Part shown: positions 63,377 through 64,000 of the stretch, piece after piece
Layout: each line of letters opens with the position of its first letter
Numbering within the stretch: the first letter of the stretch is position 1
Program-made: the position numbers and the translations under genes
Source of the DNA: Polaribacter glomeratus
GTDB lineage: Bacteria > Bacteroidota > Bacteroidia > Flavobacteriales > Flavobacteriaceae
NCBI RefSeq assembly: GCF_002954665.1
Contig: NZ_MSCM01000002.1
Coordinates: 263,319 to 327,318 of the forward strand
Length of the DNA: 64,000 nt
Direction of reading: 5' to 3'
Notes under the pieces: model-generated
Databases searched by the model: none
What the model saw: only the letters and a program-made list of their open reading frames with translations
Told to the model about the DNA's origin: nothing

Positions 63377-64000
63377 TTAATTTTTAAAGTTATAATCATT
63401 TCTATTTAAAATGTAACCATTATTATCTTTAATAAATTTTAATCTATTAAAATTATCATACTCGTAATATATGGTTTGTCCTCTTGGATTGGTTATACTT
63501 TTAATACCAACTAAATTTTTATAAGTATAACTTGTTACATTTATATTTGAACCTACAGAATTGCGCAGGTTTTGAATTGCTGAATTAAGATTTATTTGAT
63601 TACTATAATCTTGTGATGCATTAATAACTGCGTCAATATGGCCTTGTGAAGGCCAATTGTAAGTCCCATGCCCTTCCATTTTTATCAAAACGTACTTTCC
63701 ATGGTAATCCCAGATGTATTTCGTCAAAAGTCCTGAAGAAATACTTGGAGCGGAGAGCCTATCAACAGATGTATAGGATTCTACAATATTTGAATTTTGA
63801 TCATAAGAAAATTTTTTACTTAAAAATGAAAACTCAGAAGAAGATGTGTTAGAACTATTCAATCCTACTAGATTTAAGTTATCAGAAATTCTAATCAAAT
63901 TTTGTTCACTATAGGAATAACTCATTGATTTAGATAATTTATCATTATTATAAACTTTATGACTACTAATCGGAGAAAAGATATTTAAAGATGTGTTATT
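63377..64000 (-). CDS. RHS/YD-repeat-like secreted protein, 5' end outside window
   Basis: The frame is open to the window edge, so an ATG at 63925 is only internal. The C-terminal part has YD-repeat patterns (GIKSITNPRGQTIYYEYDN with FNRLKFIKDNNGY). Such proteins commonly precede DUF6443 RHS genes in flavobacteria and may form part of the same surface complex. It is cotranscribed with the RHS gene 6 bp downstream. Confidence 0.65.
   Translation of the reverse strand, partial: NNTSLNIFSPISSHKVYNNDKLSKSMSYSYSEQNLIRISDNLNLVGLNSSNTSSSEFSFLSKKFSYDQNSNIVESYTSVDRLSAPSISSGLLTKYIWDYHGKYVLIKMEGHGTYNWPSQGHIDAVINASQDYSNQINLNSAIQNLRNSVGSNINVTSYTYKNLVGIKSITNPRGQTIYYEYDNFNRLKFIKDNNGYILNRNDYNFKN

Overview
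The window reads as a chromosome segment of a marine-type flavobacterium (Bacteroidota, Flavobacteriaceae; a Polaribacter/Tenacibaculum-like genus is a guess). The evidence is low GC with long A/T runs, a type IX secretion C-terminal domain, promoters of the Bacteroidota form (TTTG, about 19 bp, TAnnTTTG), and DUF6443-type RHS proteins.

1-20250 is conserved chromosome: a CMD/AhpD-like protein, a dipeptide epimerase with a PLP enzyme, a secreted lectin-like adhesin, OsmC, RecJ, a Pif1/RecD-like helicase, a lipoprotein esterase, an aldehyde dehydrogenase/SDR pair with a Crp-like regulator, 2-oxoglutarate dehydrogenase E2 and E1, tRNA-Asn, L25 and PRPP synthetase, ending at tRNA-Leu(CAA). These genes look intact.

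20340-64000 is accessory. It starts with a 1082-residue helicase next to the tRNA. 25400-32800 is a mobilisation/conjugation operon on the minus strand: T4CP, DUF2958 proteins, a MobC-like protein, a relaxase and a DUF4240 protein. Several genes there are broken or frameshifted, and five ORFs end in the same Glu-Arg tail. 33000-39900 holds a TPR membrane protein, a ParE-type toxin-antitoxin pair, an XRE regulator coupled to a RuvC-like protein, a RepO-like protein, two tyrosine recombinases and a 3' tRNA half that looks like an att site. 39900-44900 has a second T4CP-like ATPase, RadC, a Dam-like methylase and a run of small coupled genes. 45100-48430 is a four-gene unit (EEP nuclease, patatin phospholipase, lipoprotein, small helical protein) that could be a defence module. 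An IS-like transposase follows.

51500-64000 is a polymorphic-toxin region. A full RHS gene (63370-58979) carries a lipase-like tip and is followed by a lipoprotein that is probably its immunity protein. An orphan RHS tip with an HNH-type nuclease domain and its own probable immunity gene lies at 53238-51635. Both copies have the same flanks: a 49-bp RHS core segment on one side, and the 3' end plus terminator of an XRE gene on the other. Between them lie the complete XRE gene, an AAA+ ATPase, two overlapping tyrosine recombinases (one without its catalytic Arg I) and a 0.85-kb array of long imperfect hairpins of shared geometry. I propose that this recombinase/hairpin unit may take part in RHS tip replacement. 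This is inference and is marked as such.
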